Shown here: one piece after another, positions 17,412 through 26,488 of the stretch
Layout of the letters: each line of letters begins with the position of its first letter
How positions within the stretch are numbered: position 1 is the stretch's first letter
Origin: Pseudomonadota bacterium
Lineage (GTDB): Bacteria > Pseudomonadota > Gammaproteobacteria > Steroidobacterales > Steroidobacteraceae
Assembly: GCA_021851405.1 (NCBI GenBank)
Contig: JAJZDW010000014.1
Coordinates: 1-64,000, forward strand
Direction of reading: 5' to 3'
Length of the DNA stretch: 64,000 nt
The notes under the pieces: generated by a model
Seen by the model: only the letters and a program-made list of their open reading frames with translations
Database searches by the model: none
Told to the model about the DNA's origin: nothing
Program-made: the position numbers and the translations under genes

Positions 17412-20400
17412 TCAGTTTCCGCCGACGCGCGCCAGATCGCGCGCGTTTTCCTCGAAGGCCACCATCACGGCCTCCTCGCCACTGAGCCCCTGGCTGTGCG
17501 CGCGCTGCAGTGAGGCGATGGCGCGCTTGTAGTCCTTGGGGACGACGGCGAGGAAGTGCGCGAGGAGCCGCGGCCAGTTCTCGAGTACGTAGCGCGCCCG
17601 GGCACTGCCGGTGTACTCGTGGTGACGCTCGATCATGCCGCGGACCCGCTCGATCTGCTCGGGATCCGCCAGCGGCTCGAGGCTCACCATCTGCTTGTTG
17701 AGGTGCGCGGGGAACTCGCCCGCCTCATCGAGCACGTAGGCAATGCCGCCGGACATCCCGGCGCCGAAGTTGCGGCCGGTCGGGCCGAGGACCACCACGT
17801 GGCCGCCCGTCATGTACTCGCAGCCGTGATCTCCGACCGCCTCGACGACCGCATCGGCGCCGCTGTTGCGCACCGCGAAGCGCTCACCGGCCATGCCGCA
17901 GACGTACACTTCGCCGGCGGTGGCGCCGTAGAGGCCGACATTGCCGATGATGATGTTCGATTCCGGTGCAAACGGAGAGCCGGTCGGCGGGAACACGATG
18001 ATGCGTCCGCCGGACAGTCCCTTGCCGACGTGATCGTTGGCGTCGCCTTCGAGTACGAACGTCATCCCGCGCGGCATGAACGCCCCGAAGCTCTGCCCGG
18101 CCGTGCCCTTGAAGTGGATGCGGATCGTGTCCTCGGGCAAGCCCTGCGGGCCGTGGCGGCGCGTCACCTCGCTGCCGGTGATCGTGCCGACCACGCGGTT
18201 GACGTTGCGGATCGCGAGCTCGGCGCGCACCGGCTCGCCGCGCTCGATCGCCGGGACGCACAGGGGCAGCAACGTCGTCATGTCGAGCGACTTCTCGAGC
18301 CCGTGGTCCTGGGCGATCCGGCGGAAGCGGCCGACTTCCTCCCCGACATCGGGCTGATAGAGGATGTGGCTGAAGTCAAAGCCCTTGGTTTTCCAATGCT
18401 CGATCGCCTTCTTCGGTCGCAACCGATCGACCCGACCGATCATTTCATCGACGGTGCGAAAACCGAGCTCGGCCATGATCTCGCGCACGTCCTGGGCAAT
18501 GAACTGCATGAAGTTGATCACGTGCTCGGGCGTTCCGGCGAACTTCTCGCGCAGGCGTGGATCCTGGGTGGCGACGCCCGCCGGGCAGGTGTTGAGGTGA
18601 CAGACGCGCATCAGAATGCAGCCCATCGCCACCAACGGCGCGGTGGCAAAGCCGAATTCCTCGGCACCGAGCAGCGCCGCAATCACGACGTCACGTCCGG
18701 TCTTCAGCTGCCCGTCCGCCTCGATGGTGATGCGGCTGCGCAGGTTGTTCAGCACCAGCGTCTGGTGCGCCTCTGCGACGCCGAGTTCCCAGGGCAGGCC
18801 CGCGTGGGTAATCGAAGTCTGCGGCGAGGCGCCCGTGCCTCCGTCGTGGCCGCTGATCAGAACCACATCGGCATGCGCCTTGGCGACGCCGGCGGCGATC
18901 GTGCCGACACCAATCTCCGAGACCAGCTTCACGCTGATGCGCGCATGGTGGTTGGCGTTCTTCAGGTCATGGATCAGCTCGGCGAGGTCCTCGATCGAGT
19001 AGATGTCGTGGTGCGGGGGCGGGGAGATCAGTCCCACCCCGGCGGTGGTGTGGCGGGTCTTGGCGATCCACGGATAGATCTTGGTGCCGGGCAGCTGTCC
19101 GCCCTCACCGGGCTTGGCGCCCTGGGCCATCTTGATCTGCAACTCTTTGGCGTTCACCAGGTACTGGCTGGTCACGCCGAAGCGGCCCGAGGCGACCTGT
19201 TTGATGGCGCTCGCCTTGGAGTCGCCATTCGGCAGCGGAGTGTAACGGGCCGGATCCTCTCCGCCCTCCCCGGTGTTGCTCTTGCCGCCGATGCGGTTCA
19301 TGGCGATCGCGAGCGTCTCGTGTGCTTCCTTGCTGATCGAGCCGTACGACATCGCGCCGGTCTTGAAGCGCCTCAGGATGCTCTGTACCGGCTCGACCTC
19401 CTCGATCGGTACTCGCTCGAACGGCAGGAACTCGAGCAGGCCGCGCAGCGTGGCCAGATGCTCGGTCTGGTCATCGATCAGACGCGCGTACGACTTGTAG
19501 GTCGCGTAGCTGCCGGTGCGTACTGCCTTTTGCAGACGGTGAATCGACTCGGGGTTGAACAGGTGATGTTCGCCGTCAGCGCGCCACTGGTACTGCCCGC
19601 CGGTGTCGAGCGTCTGGTCGCTCTTGTGCGCGGCGAAGGCGGCGCGGTGGCGCTGCAGCACTTCCTGCGCGATGGTCTCCATGCCGATGCCGCCGATGCG
19701 CGAGGCGGTCCAGGTGAAGTACTGGTCGATGACGTCCTGGCGCAGACCGACCGCCTCGAATACCTGAGCGCCGTGATAGCTCTGGATCGCCGAGATGCCC
19801 ATCTTCGACATGATCTTGACCACGCCCTTGGTGGCCGCCTTGACGAAGTTCTTGCAGGCGAGCGTGGTGTCGACCTGGGTGATCAGGCCGTCGCGGATCA
19901 GCTGCTCGAGCGTCTCGAACGCGAGGTACGGGTTCACGGCCGAGCAGCCATAACCGATGAGCAGCGCGAAGTGATGCACCTCGCGTGCCTCACCGGTCTC
20001 CAGCACGATGCTCACCCGAGTGCGCAGGCCCTCGCGAATCAGGTAATGATGCAGCCCGCTCAGGGCGAGCAGCGCCGGTACCGCGGCGAAGTCGCGCGAG
20101 ACTCCGCGGTCGCTGAGGATCAGGACGTTGACCTCCTCGTCCTCGATCATGCGCCGCGCCGCCAGGCACAGCTCCTCCATCGACTTGATCAGGCCCTTCT
20201 CCCCGCGAGTGGCGCGGAAGAGGATCGAGAGCGCACCGACCTTCAGTCCCGGTAGCGACATCCGCCGCACCCGCGCGAACTCCTCATTGGTGAGGATCGG
20301 TCCGGACAGCTCGAGCCGGCGGCAGTCGGCCGGCTGGGGCCTGAGCAGATTGCCCTCGGAGCCGAGCCAGACTTCCGAGGCGGTGATCAGCTCCTCGCGG

Positions 20401-22067
20401 ATGCAGTCGATCGGCGGATTGGTCACCTGCGCGAACAGTTGCTTGAAGTAATCGTAGAGCAGCCGCGAGCGGCTCGAGAGGGCCGCGAGCGGCGTGTCGT
20501 TGCCCATCGAGCCGATCGCCTCGACGCCGTTCTTGGCCATCGGCGCGAGCAGCAGCCTCTGGTCCTCGAACGTGTAGCCGAAGGCGATCTGCCGCTGCAG
20601 CAGCGTCTCCGGGTCAGACGGCGGCATCTCCGCGGCCGGCGGCAGGTCCTTCAGGTACACCAAGTGCTGGTCGAGCCACTGGCGGTACGGGTGGCGCGAG
20701 ACGACCGAGCGCTTGATCTCCGCGTCATCGATGATGCGGCCCTGCTCGGTGTCGACCAGGAACATCCGTCCGGGCTGCAGCCGTCCCTTCTGCACCACGT
20801 TCTCGGGCGGCACCTGGAGCACGCCGGCCTCGGAGGCCATGATGACCAGATCGTCGCGCGTGACGTAGTAGCGCGAGGGCCGCAGGCCGTTGCGGTCCAG
20901 GACCGCGCCAATCTGTTTGCCGTCGGTGAAGGCGATCGAGGCCGGGCCGTCCCACGGCTCCATCAGGCTCGAGTGGTACTGATAGAAGGCGCGCAGGTCC
21001 GGATCCATGGTCTCGTGGTTCGACCACGGCTCGGGGATCAGCATCATCATCGCGTGCGCCAGCGGGCGCCCCGAGAGGACCAGCAGCTCGAGCGTGTTGT
21101 CGAGCATGGCGGAGTCGCTGCCGTTGGGGTTGACCACCGGGAGGATCTTCGGCGTGTCGTCGCCGAACAGATCCGAATCGAACAACGCCTCGCGCGCCTT
21201 CATCCAGTTGAAGTTGCCGCGCAGGGTGTTGATCTCGCCGTTGTGCGCCAGATAGCGGTACGGATGGGCGCGGTCCCAGCTGGGGAACGTATTGGTGCTG
21301 AAGCGCGAGTGCACCAGCGCCAGCGCGGTCTCGACCGCGGGGTCGGTGAGATCGGGGTAGTACTGGGAGAGCTGCTCGGTGAGCAGCATGCCCTTGTAGA
21401 CGATGGTCTTGTGCGAGAGGCTGCACAGGTACCAGTGCTCGGCCCCATCGATGGTCGAGGCGCGGATCTCGCTGTAGGCGCGCTTGCGAATGATGAACAG
21501 CTTGCGCTCGAACTCGACCGCATCGCGCACCTGCGGGCCGCGACCGATGAACACTTGGCGGATGAACGGCTCGCCGGACTTGGCGGTCTCGCCGAGCATC
21601 GAGTTGTTCACCGGCACGGTGCGCCAGCCGAGCATGATCTGGCCCTCGGACTGTACGATGTGCTCGAACAGCTCGACGATGCGCCGGCGCAACGTCGGGT
21701 TGCGCGGCAGGAAGATCAGGCCGCTGCCGTACTCATCGGGCCCGGGCAGGCTGATGTGGTGGCGTCGGGCGACCTCGCGCAGGAATGCATGCGGCATTTG
21801 GATGAGGACGCCGGCGCCATCGCCGGTGTTCGTCTCGCAGCCGCACGCCCCGCGATGCTCGAGATTGCGCAGCAGCTCGATGCCCTGCTCGAGGATGCGG
21901 TGGGATTTGCGGCCCTTGATGTCGACCACGAAACCCACGCCGCAGGCATCGTGCTCGAACCACGGATCGTACAGCCCCTGCTTGGCGGGGGCACCCTGGG
22001 GGCGGCGCGCGGCGCCCGGTGCGACCCGGGGCGTGCGCGCCACAGCGCTGCGGCGCTGATGTCGCAT
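17412..22067 (-). CDS. gltB: Glutamate synthase, large (alpha) subunit
   Basis: A 1551-residue GltB. The N-terminal amidotransferase domain begins at Cys42 ([14 protein letters not shown]); the preceding residues would be removed as a propeptide so that this Cys becomes the catalytic N-terminus. The FMN/synthase domain contains [20 protein letters not shown] and [20 protein letters not shown]. The 3Fe-4S ligands are in [17 protein letters not shown]-terminal beta-helix is present ([16 protein letters not shown]). ATG 22067 is preferred over ATG 22079 because TGAGG lies just upstream of it. The protein makes two glutamates from glutamine and 2-oxoglutarate. Confidence 0.97.
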   Translation of the reverse strand: MRHQRRSAVARTPRVAPGAARRPQGAPAKQGLYDPWFEHDACGVGFVVDIKGRKSHRILEQGIELLRNLEHRGACGCETNTGDGAGVLIQMPHAFLREVARRHHISLPGPDEYGSGLIFLPRNPTLRRRIVELFEHIVQSEGQIMLGWRTVPVNNSMLGETAKSGEPFIRQVFIGRGPQVRDAVEFERKLFIIRKRAYSEIRASTIDGAEHWYLCSLSHKTIVYKGMLLTEQLSQYYPDLTDPAVETALALVHSRFSTNTFPSWDRAHPYRYLAHNGEINTLRGNFNWMKAREALFDSDLFGDDTPKILPVVNPNGSDSAMLDNTLELLVLSGRPLAHAMMMLIPEPWSNHETMDPDLRAFYQYHSSLMEPWDGPASIAFTDGKQIGAVLDRNGLRPSRYYVTRDDLVIMASEAGVLQVPPENVVQKGRLQPGRMFLVDTEQGRIIDDAEIKRSVVSRHPYRQWLDQHLVYLKDLPPAAEMPPSDPETLLQRQIAFGYTFEDQRLLLAPMAKNGVEAIGSMGNDTPLAALSSRSRLLYDYFKQLFAQVTNPPIDCIREELITASEVWLGSEGNLLRPQPADCRRLELSGPILTNEEFARVRRMSLPGLKVGALSILFRATRGEKGLIKSMEELCLAARRMIEDEEVNVLILSDRGVSRDFAAVPALLALSGLHHYLIREGLRTRVSIVLETGEAREVHHFALLIGYGCSAVNPYLAFETLEQLIRDGLITQVDTTLACKNFVKAATKGVVKIMSKMGISAIQSYHGAQVFEAVGLRQDVIDQYFTWTASRIGGIGMETIAQEVLQRHRAAFAAHKSDQTLDTGGQYQWRADGEHHLFNPESIHRLQKAVRTGSYATYKSYARLIDDQTEHLATLRGLLEFLPFERVPIEEVEPVQSILRRFKTGAMSYGSISKEAHETLAIAMNRIGGKSNTGEGGEDPARYTPLPNGDSKASAIKQVASGRFGVTSQYLVNAKELQIKMAQGAKPGEGGQLPGTKIYPWIAKTRHTTAGVGLISPPPHHDIYSIEDLAELIHDLKNANHHARISVKLVSEIGVGTIAAGVAKAHADVVLISGHDGGTGASPQTSITHAGLPWELGVAEAHQTLVLNNLRSRITIEADGQLKTGRDVVIAALLGAEEFGFATAPLVAMGCILMRVCHLNTCPAGVATQDPRLREKFAGTPEHVINFMQFIAQDVREIMAELGFRTVDEMIGRVDRLRPKKAIEHWKTKGFDFSHILYQPDVGEEVGRFRRIAQDHGLEKSLDMTTLLPLCVPAIERGEPVRAELAIRNVNRVVGTITGSEVTRRHGPQGLPEDTIRIHFKGTAGQSFGAFMPRGMTFVLEGDANDHVGKGLSGGRIIVFPPTGSPFAPESNIIIGNVGLYGATAGEVYVCGMAGERFAVRNSGADAVVEAVGDHGCEYMTGGHVVVLGPTGRNFGAGMSGGIAYVLDEAGEFPAHLNKQMVSLEPLADPEQIERVRGMIERHHEYTGSARARYVLENWPRLLAHFLAVVPKDYKRAIASLQRAHSQGLSGEEAVMVAFEENARDLARVGGN

Positions 22068-22388
22068 GATCGGCCTCATTGGTTGGTTGATCCGGTCAAA
22101 GCCGCCCGATGCGGCCTCTCGCCGGAGTGTCCAGCCCCCGCCGCGTAGGAACGGACGGTCTGCGCGGTCGGCACGGAGGCCGCCGCACCGGCCGCCCGCC
22201 GGCGTGGCGAGTTGCTGGGCAACGTTTGCGGGCGCGCGTTCCCTCGCACCGACGGCCACCCCTGCGGTCAGGGGCATGCGTATCGCCAGTGGCTCCCGCA
22301 TGACTCAAGATGAATGAGGCGGATCGCGCCGCGCCCCGTCGCTCTCTTCAGTGAAAGAGCCGGGCAGCGGAACCGGTCTAAGCCGCCA

Positions 22389-22405
22389 ATATGACCCGAT
22401 CATAT
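22389..22405. promoter_or_regulatory. Inverted repeat overlapping the gltB -10 box
   Basis: ATATGA-CCCGA-TCATAT is a perfect 6-bp-arm inverted repeat (22389-22394 and 22400-22405). It overlaps the -10 element of the predicted gltB promoter. The position suits a repressor operator. The binding protein is unknown. Confidence 0.4.
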
Positions 22406-22426
22406 CCGTCTGTGTCTGCGGGTCAA
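22399..22426 (-). promoter_or_regulatory. Candidate sigma-70 promoter of the gltBD operon
   Basis: Minus-strand TTGACC (plus 22421-22426) and TATGAT (plus 22399-22404) are spaced by 16 bp. Both match consensus at five of six positions. The predicted transcript would have a leader of about 320 nt before the gltB ATG at 22067; I see no known riboswitch in that leader. Confidence 0.5.
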
Positions 22427-22445
22427 TGCCGCTGGAGCCGATTTC

Positions 22446-22477
22446 GGCGGTTTGAGGAAAATTTATTTCCTACCGCC
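22446..22477 (-). terminator. Stem-loop just after the mscS stop codon
   Basis: GGCGGT-(TTG)-AGGAAA, loop ATTTA, TTTCCT-ACCGCC forms a 12-bp stem with a 3-nt bulge. It lies 6 bp beyond the mscS stop at 22484 and before the gltB promoter. It probably ends the mscS transcript. There is no long T-tract. Confidence 0.5.
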
Positions 22478-22483
22478 CGCGCA

Positions 22484-23581
22484 TCAGGCGCCGTCCGACG
22501 CGGACTCCGGGCGTGCCGCGGTGGCCCGCTCCATGATCAGCCGCTGTGTCGGGTAGGCGAACTCCACCCCCAGGCGCGTGAATTCCCGGTGCAGCTTCAG
22601 GTGGATCTCCTGCTGGATATCCATATGGCGCGTGTAGTCCGCCTTCAGCACGTAGTACACCGTCTCGAAGTCGAGCGACACGGCGCCATGCGCCGAGAAG
22701 TGGCTGCGATCGAAGCGGGTGTCGGGGATCGCCTCGATGATGGTGCGGATGATGCCGGGGATCTGCTCGATCGTCTCGAGCGGGGTCTCATAGGTGACCC
22801 CGACGGTGAACAGCACCCGCCGCTCGACCATGCGTCCGTAGTTGCGCAGCCGGCTCTTGAGCAGATCGGAATTGGAGATGACGATCTCCTCCCCGCTGAC
22901 GCTGTGCAGGCGAGTGCTCTTGATGCCGATGTGCTCGACGGTGCCGGAGAAGGCATCCACCGCGACGGAGTCGCCGACGAAGAACGGCTGGTCGAACGTG
23001 ATCGAGAGTGAGGCGAACAGGTCACCGAGAATGCTCTGCAACGCGAGCGCCACCGCCACGCCGCCGACGCCGAGGCCGGCGACCAGGGTGGTGATGTTCA
23101 CCCCCAGGTTCTCCAGCGCCATCAGCACCACCATGACCCAGACCACCGCCTTGGCGATGAAGGCGACCACTGCGAGCGAACTGGTCGCGGCGCGGTCATC
23201 GCCGCGCCGTCCCCGGCGACTGCGCTCGAGCCACCAGCTCACCGTGACGCTGGCCCACACCCCTAGCTGCCAGAACGACACCACGGTGACGGTGGAGTCG
23301 ATCAGCTCGCGGCCACGCGGGGGCAGGTGCAGGAACTGCAGGCCGGCGAAGATCGACACGACCACCAGGAAGGTCTTCTGGGTGCGGCTGACGAGTTCGA
23401 AGGCGAACTCCATCAGGTCGGTGCGCCCGGCGACATGCGCACGCTGGAAGTAATGCGCGGCGATGCGCCGCGCGAGCAAGGTCGCGCCGAGCAGGATCAG
23501 CGCGGTGGCCGCGCCCTGGAGCAGATCGGCCGGCGCGCTGCGCAGGATCGGCAGCAGGATCAGAATGTGCAGATGTTTCAC
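22484..23581 (-). CDS. MscS-family mechanosensitive ion channel
   Basis: A 365-residue small-conductance mechanosensitive channel. Several N-terminal membrane helices precede the pore helix and beta-domain signature GVGGVAVALALQSILGDLFA followed by FDQPFFVGDSVAVDAFSGTVEHIG. A cytoplasmic alpha-beta domain follows. Start chosen at GTG 23581 (VKHLHILILLPIL) because it opens directly into the first hydrophobic segment; the upstream open frame is non-hydrophobic and crosses the promoter region. It is divergent from the MarR gene by about 130 bp. Such channels release solutes upon hypo-osmotic shock. Confidence 0.88.
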   Translation of the reverse strand: MKHLHILILLPILRSAPADLLQGAATALILLGATLLARRIAAHYFQRAHVAGRTDLMEFAFELVSRTQKTFLVVVSIFAGLQFLHLPPRGRELIDSTVTVVSFWQLGVWASVTVSWWLERSRRGRRGDDRAATSSLAVVAFIAKAVVWVMVVLMALENLGVNITTLVAGLGVGGVAVALALQSILGDLFASLSITFDQPFFVGDSVAVDAFSGTVEHIGIKSTRLHSVSGEEIVISNSDLLKSRLRNYGRMVERRVLFTVGVTYETPLETIEQIPGIIRTIIEAIPDTRFDRSHFSAHGAVSLDFETVYYVLKADYTRHMDIQQEIHLKLHREFTRLGVEFAYPTQRLIMERATAARPESASDGA

Positions 23582-23708
23582 GGCCGTAGAGTAACGCAAA
23601 TGTCGATTCTGGCAACGCGGTCCGCTGAAGCGTTGTGTGTCGCGAGCCGCCGGGCTACCCTGGTGCCCGTGAGGCGCACACCGCGCCGCGCGAAGTTGGG
23701 TTGTTCGC

Positions 23709-24227
23709 TTGCCAGCACGTTCTTCCCGAAAAATCGCGCGCCGTGCGAGCGGCGCCGCCGCGCGCGCCGCCGTCAAGCTGCGCGTGCTGCAGGATCTGCG
23801 CACGGCGGTCGGCTCAGCCCGCCAGCATGATGCGCGCGTCCGGCGCGCCGCGGGGATCTCCGGCTCGCAGTTATGGGCGCTCGACGAAGTGGTGCACGCC
23901 GAGGGGATCACCGTCAATGAGCTCGCCGCGCGCCTGGCGCTGCATCAGGCCACCGCGAGCAACCTCGTCAATGCGCTCGTGGCGCGCCGACTGATCCGCC
24001 GCGCTCGCGATCGTGACGATCAGCGCATCGTGCATTTGCACGCGACTGCGGACGGCACGCGTCTGCTGGCGCGCGCACCGCAACCTTGCAGCGGTCTGCT
24101 GGTCGATGCGTTGCGCCGACTCGCCGCGCGCGATCTGGAGAAATTCTCGCGCAGTCTCGTGCGGCTGCTCGGCGCGATGCGCCGGGCCGCACCGGCCGCT
24201 GCGGGCGAGTTTTTCATCGCCGAGTAG
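23709..24227 (+). CDS. MarR-family transcriptional regulator
   Basis: About 172 residues if it starts at TTG 23709; no ATG is present near the N-terminus, so the exact start is uncertain. The winged-helix core is clear: ITVNELAARLALHQATASNL followed by VNALVARRLIRRARDRDDQRIVHL, where the DxR wing motif is DRDDQR. MarR proteins are dimeric ligand-responsive repressors. A 13-bp inverted repeat lies 34 bp after its stop, in front of the methyltransferase gene, and is the likely operator. Confidence 0.8.
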   Translation: MPARSSRKIARRASGAAARAAVKLRVLQDLRTAVGSARQHDARVRRAAGISGSQLWALDEVVHAEGITVNELAARLALHQATASNLVNALVARRLIRRARDRDDQRIVHLHATADGTRLLARAPQPCSGLLVDALRRLAARDLEKFSRSLVRLLGAMRRAAPAAAGEFFIAE

Positions 24228-24260
24228 ATCCGCGGTGCCTGCGCAGCGACGCGGGTTTTG

Positions 24261-24292
24261 ATCTTAATACATTCCGACCAATATATTAAGAT
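24261..24292. promoter_or_regulatory. 13-bp-arm palindrome, likely MarR operator
   Basis: ATCTTAATACATT (24261-24273) and AATATATTAAGAT (24280-24292) are inverted copies matching at 12 of 13 positions around the spacer CCGACC. This strongly AT-rich island stands out in GC-rich DNA. It lies between the MarR stop and the methyltransferase ATG (24386). Size and symmetry fit a MarR dimer site overlapping a promoter. Confidence 0.65.
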
Positions 24293-24385
24293 GGATGATC
24301 TCACGCGGCCAGAGGGAACGGCCGACGTCTCATCCGACAGAGGATCGGCGCTGGCACCGCACGATCGATCGCGAAGGAGGACCGC

Positions 24386-25324
24386 ATGCCGCAGTACGCC
24401 ACGCTCAATGCCTCGAAGGCCAACTTCGACAACATCTACGATCAACCCGATCCGCGCGGGTATTTCTCGGTGCTCGGCGCGCTCGATTACATGATCCCGG
24501 ATGTCGCCCAGCCCATCATCCGCCAGATCCTGCGCGCCCGGGAGCGCCGCTCGGGCGTGCCGCCCGCGGTGCTCGACATCGGGTGCTCGTACGGCATCAA
24601 TGCGGCGGTGCACCGCTTTCCACTCACGTTTCGCCGGCTGCGCCAGCGCTACGCCAACTCGGACATGGCGGCCGTGGAGCCGGAGGATCTCGCCCGGCTC
24701 GACCGCAATTATTACGGCAGCTGGCCGCAGGTCGGTGGTGCGCGCTTCGTCGGGCTGGATGTGTCGGCGCCCGCCGTCCGGTATGCGGTCTCGGTCGGGC
24801 TGCTCGATGCCGGGGTCATTGCCAACTGCGAGAACGGCACTCCGGGGCCGAAGGATCGCGAGACACTGCGTGGCACGGACCTCGTGCTGTCCACCGGCTG
24901 CGTCGGTTACGTCACTGAGCGGACCTTTGCGGCCGTTCTGGCGGCCACCGAGCGGCCGCCGTGGATCGTCTCGTTCGTGTTGCGCATGTTTCCCTACGAG
25001 AAAATCGCCGCCACCCTCGGCGAGCACGGGTTGGTGACCGAGAAGCTTGCCGGTGCGACCTTCGTGCAGCGCCGTTTCCGCGACCTGAATGAATTCAGCA
25101 GCTGCCTGGCGACGCTCGAGGCGCTCGGTCTGGAGACCGGCGGGCTCGAGGCCGAGGGCTGCTTTCATGCCGAACTGTTCGTGTCGCGGCCGCGCGCGGA
25201 CGTCGAGGCGTTGCCACTTGGCAGGATGGTGACGGTGGCGAGTGGCCGGTCGCGCACCGTGGGGACCCGCTACGTGCGGGTCGGGCGCGGCGCCGAGACG
25301 CATGTCCTGCGCGTCCCGTCGTGA
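24386..25324 (+). CDS. SAM-dependent methyltransferase-like protein
   Basis: A 312-residue protein with a class I methyltransferase motif I (AVLDIGCSYGINAAV near residue 63), an acidic second motif (RFVGLDVSAPAVRYA) and LRGTDLVLSTGCVGYVTE as a motif IV/post-I region. Closest recognised class is the small-molecule class I methyltransferases; the substrate is unknown. Start ATG 24386 follows GAAGGAGG by about 7 bp. It sits 94 bp after the MarR-type palindrome, so it is probably repressed by the upstream regulator. The C-terminal 60 residues show no recognised domain. Confidence 0.75.
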   Translation: MPQYATLNASKANFDNIYDQPDPRGYFSVLGALDYMIPDVAQPIIRQILRARERRSGVPPAVLDIGCSYGINAAVHRFPLTFRRLRQRYANSDMAAVEPEDLARLDRNYYGSWPQVGGARFVGLDVSAPAVRYAVSVGLLDAGVIANCENGTPGPKDRETLRGTDLVLSTGCVGYVTERTFAAVLAATERPPWIVSFVLRMFPYEKIAATLGEHGLVTEKLAGATFVQRRFRDLNEFSSCLATLEALGLETGGLEAEGCFHAELFVSRPRADVEALPLGRMVTVASGRSRTVGTRYVRVGRGAETHVLRVPS

Positions 25325-25369
25325 TCCGCTGCCTTCCGTCGGCGCCTGCCCGCTGCTTCAATCGAAGAG

Positions 25370-25386
25370 GTGAGCGGCCGGCTCAC
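25370..25386. terminator. Short hairpin between convergent genes
   Basis: GTGAGC (25370-25375) and GCTCAC (25381-25386) around GGCCG form a GC stem between the methyltransferase and the ParB-fold gene. It overlaps the latter's stop. No T-tract. Weak terminator candidate for both strands. Confidence 0.35.
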
Positions 25387-26411
25387 TCCTCGGCTGCGGC
25401 CCCGACGGCAATCCACGCCAGGTCACGGTGCGAGACGGATTCGAGCTTGAACCCGCGGGCGGCCGCAGTCATGCGGGTCAGCGCCTGGCCCATCGGCATC
25501 AGCGGCGCGGCGCCTGCGCTGCGCGGCTTCAGCCATCGCACGGGATTGATGCGGGCGACCACGTAGTTGCGCAGATACGGGGAGCGGAAGCCGCGCCCCT
25601 GCAGTCCGGCGACGATGCGCTTGACCTGCGCGTCGATGTCGAGCAGCCGAGCCGCGTAATCTTCCCGTTCCTGCAGACTGCGCGCGAGCGGCCGGTCGCT
25701 GAAACGCTCCACCTTGCGCAGGAAGGGGCTGTAGGCGCCCCCGGCGAATCGACCGGACGTCTCATACAGCACCCCGAGCGTGAGGAGCTCGGGCGCCTCG
25801 AACTGCTCGGCCCAGCGCTGCTCGCTGCCGCGATCGCGAGCGGTCGCGAGGCTGCGGGCCATGCGGATCACCTCCAGGCTGCGGTCGCGCAGGTTGTGTG
25901 CCTTCTCGGTGTTCAGCGCGAGGATGCGGTAGGCGAGAGCGGGGTCGGGCGAAATCAACACCGTGATCTGGCGCAGTCCGAGCAGTTTGGCGGCCGCGAG
26001 CCGGTGGCGGCCGTTCGGCGTCCAGAGCCGCCCGTCCTCGCCACGCACGACGATCAGCGGGTCGAGAAATGCGCCGGACTCCCCGATGCGCCGAGCGAGA
26101 CGCTGGGTGTGTGTCGGGGAGAGGTCTCGCTGGAACGGAGTGGGCTGCAGGGCAGTGAGCGGCACGGTGGCGAGGAGCAGCGGCCGGCCGCTGAGCGGTT
26201 CGCGGTAGGCCCCGAGCGGGGCGCCCGAGAGTGCGCGGACCTGCGTGCTGAGCGCGGCGATCTCGGGGCTCTCGAGCGACAGGGGCGTGTCGGCGGCGGT
26301 CAGGCCGCGGGCCTGCTTGCCCGGCGCGAGCGTGCCGCGGCGACGCGTGGAGGAGCGTTTGGCGCGCGCCGCGCGGCGGCGCGGCGTCGGGGTTTTCTTG
26401 CGGGCCGCCAT
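25383..26411 (-). CDS. ParB-like nuclease-fold protein (orphan)
   Basis: A 342-residue protein. The first 45 residues are very basic (AARKKTPTPRRRAARAKRSS), suggesting nucleic-acid binding. Residues about 85-165 carry the ParB N-terminal fold: LTALQPTPFQRDLSPTHTQR, then IVVRGEDGRLWTPNGRHRLAAAK, where GRHRLAA replaces the GERRxxA box of true ParB. No helix-turn-helix like that of Spo0J/ParB is obvious, and no parA lies nearby. A chromosome-segregation role is therefore not supported; it may be a ParB/Srx-fold CTPase or nuclease-like protein. Start at ATG 26411; ATG 26426 is possible. Confidence 0.7.
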   Translation of the reverse strand: MAARKKTPTPRRRAARAKRSSTRRRGTLAPGKQARGLTAADTPLSLESPEIAALSTQVRALSGAPLGAYREPLSGRPLLLATVPLTALQPTPFQRDLSPTHTQRLARRIGESGAFLDPLIVVRGEDGRLWTPNGRHRLAAAKLLGLRQITVLISPDPALAYRILALNTEKAHNLRDRSLEVIRMARSLATARDRGSEQRWAEQFEAPELLTLGVLYETSGRFAGGAYSPFLRKVERFSDRPLARSLQEREDYAARLLDIDAQVKRIVAGLQGRGFRSPYLRNYVVARINPVRWLKPRSAGAAPLMPMGQALTRMTAAARGFKLESVSHRDLAWIAVGAAAEE

Positions 26412-26488
26412 GCCGATACGGTGCACTGGCGGGCGCGCCGCGTAAAGAGCCGCATGCGAGAATGCCGGGCCCTTCTCGGAGCGTGCGC

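Noticed and set aside
17556-20255. 899-codon open frame antisense to gltB
   Set aside because: gltB is beyond doubt; the antisense product has no recognisable domain and is an artefact of codon bias.
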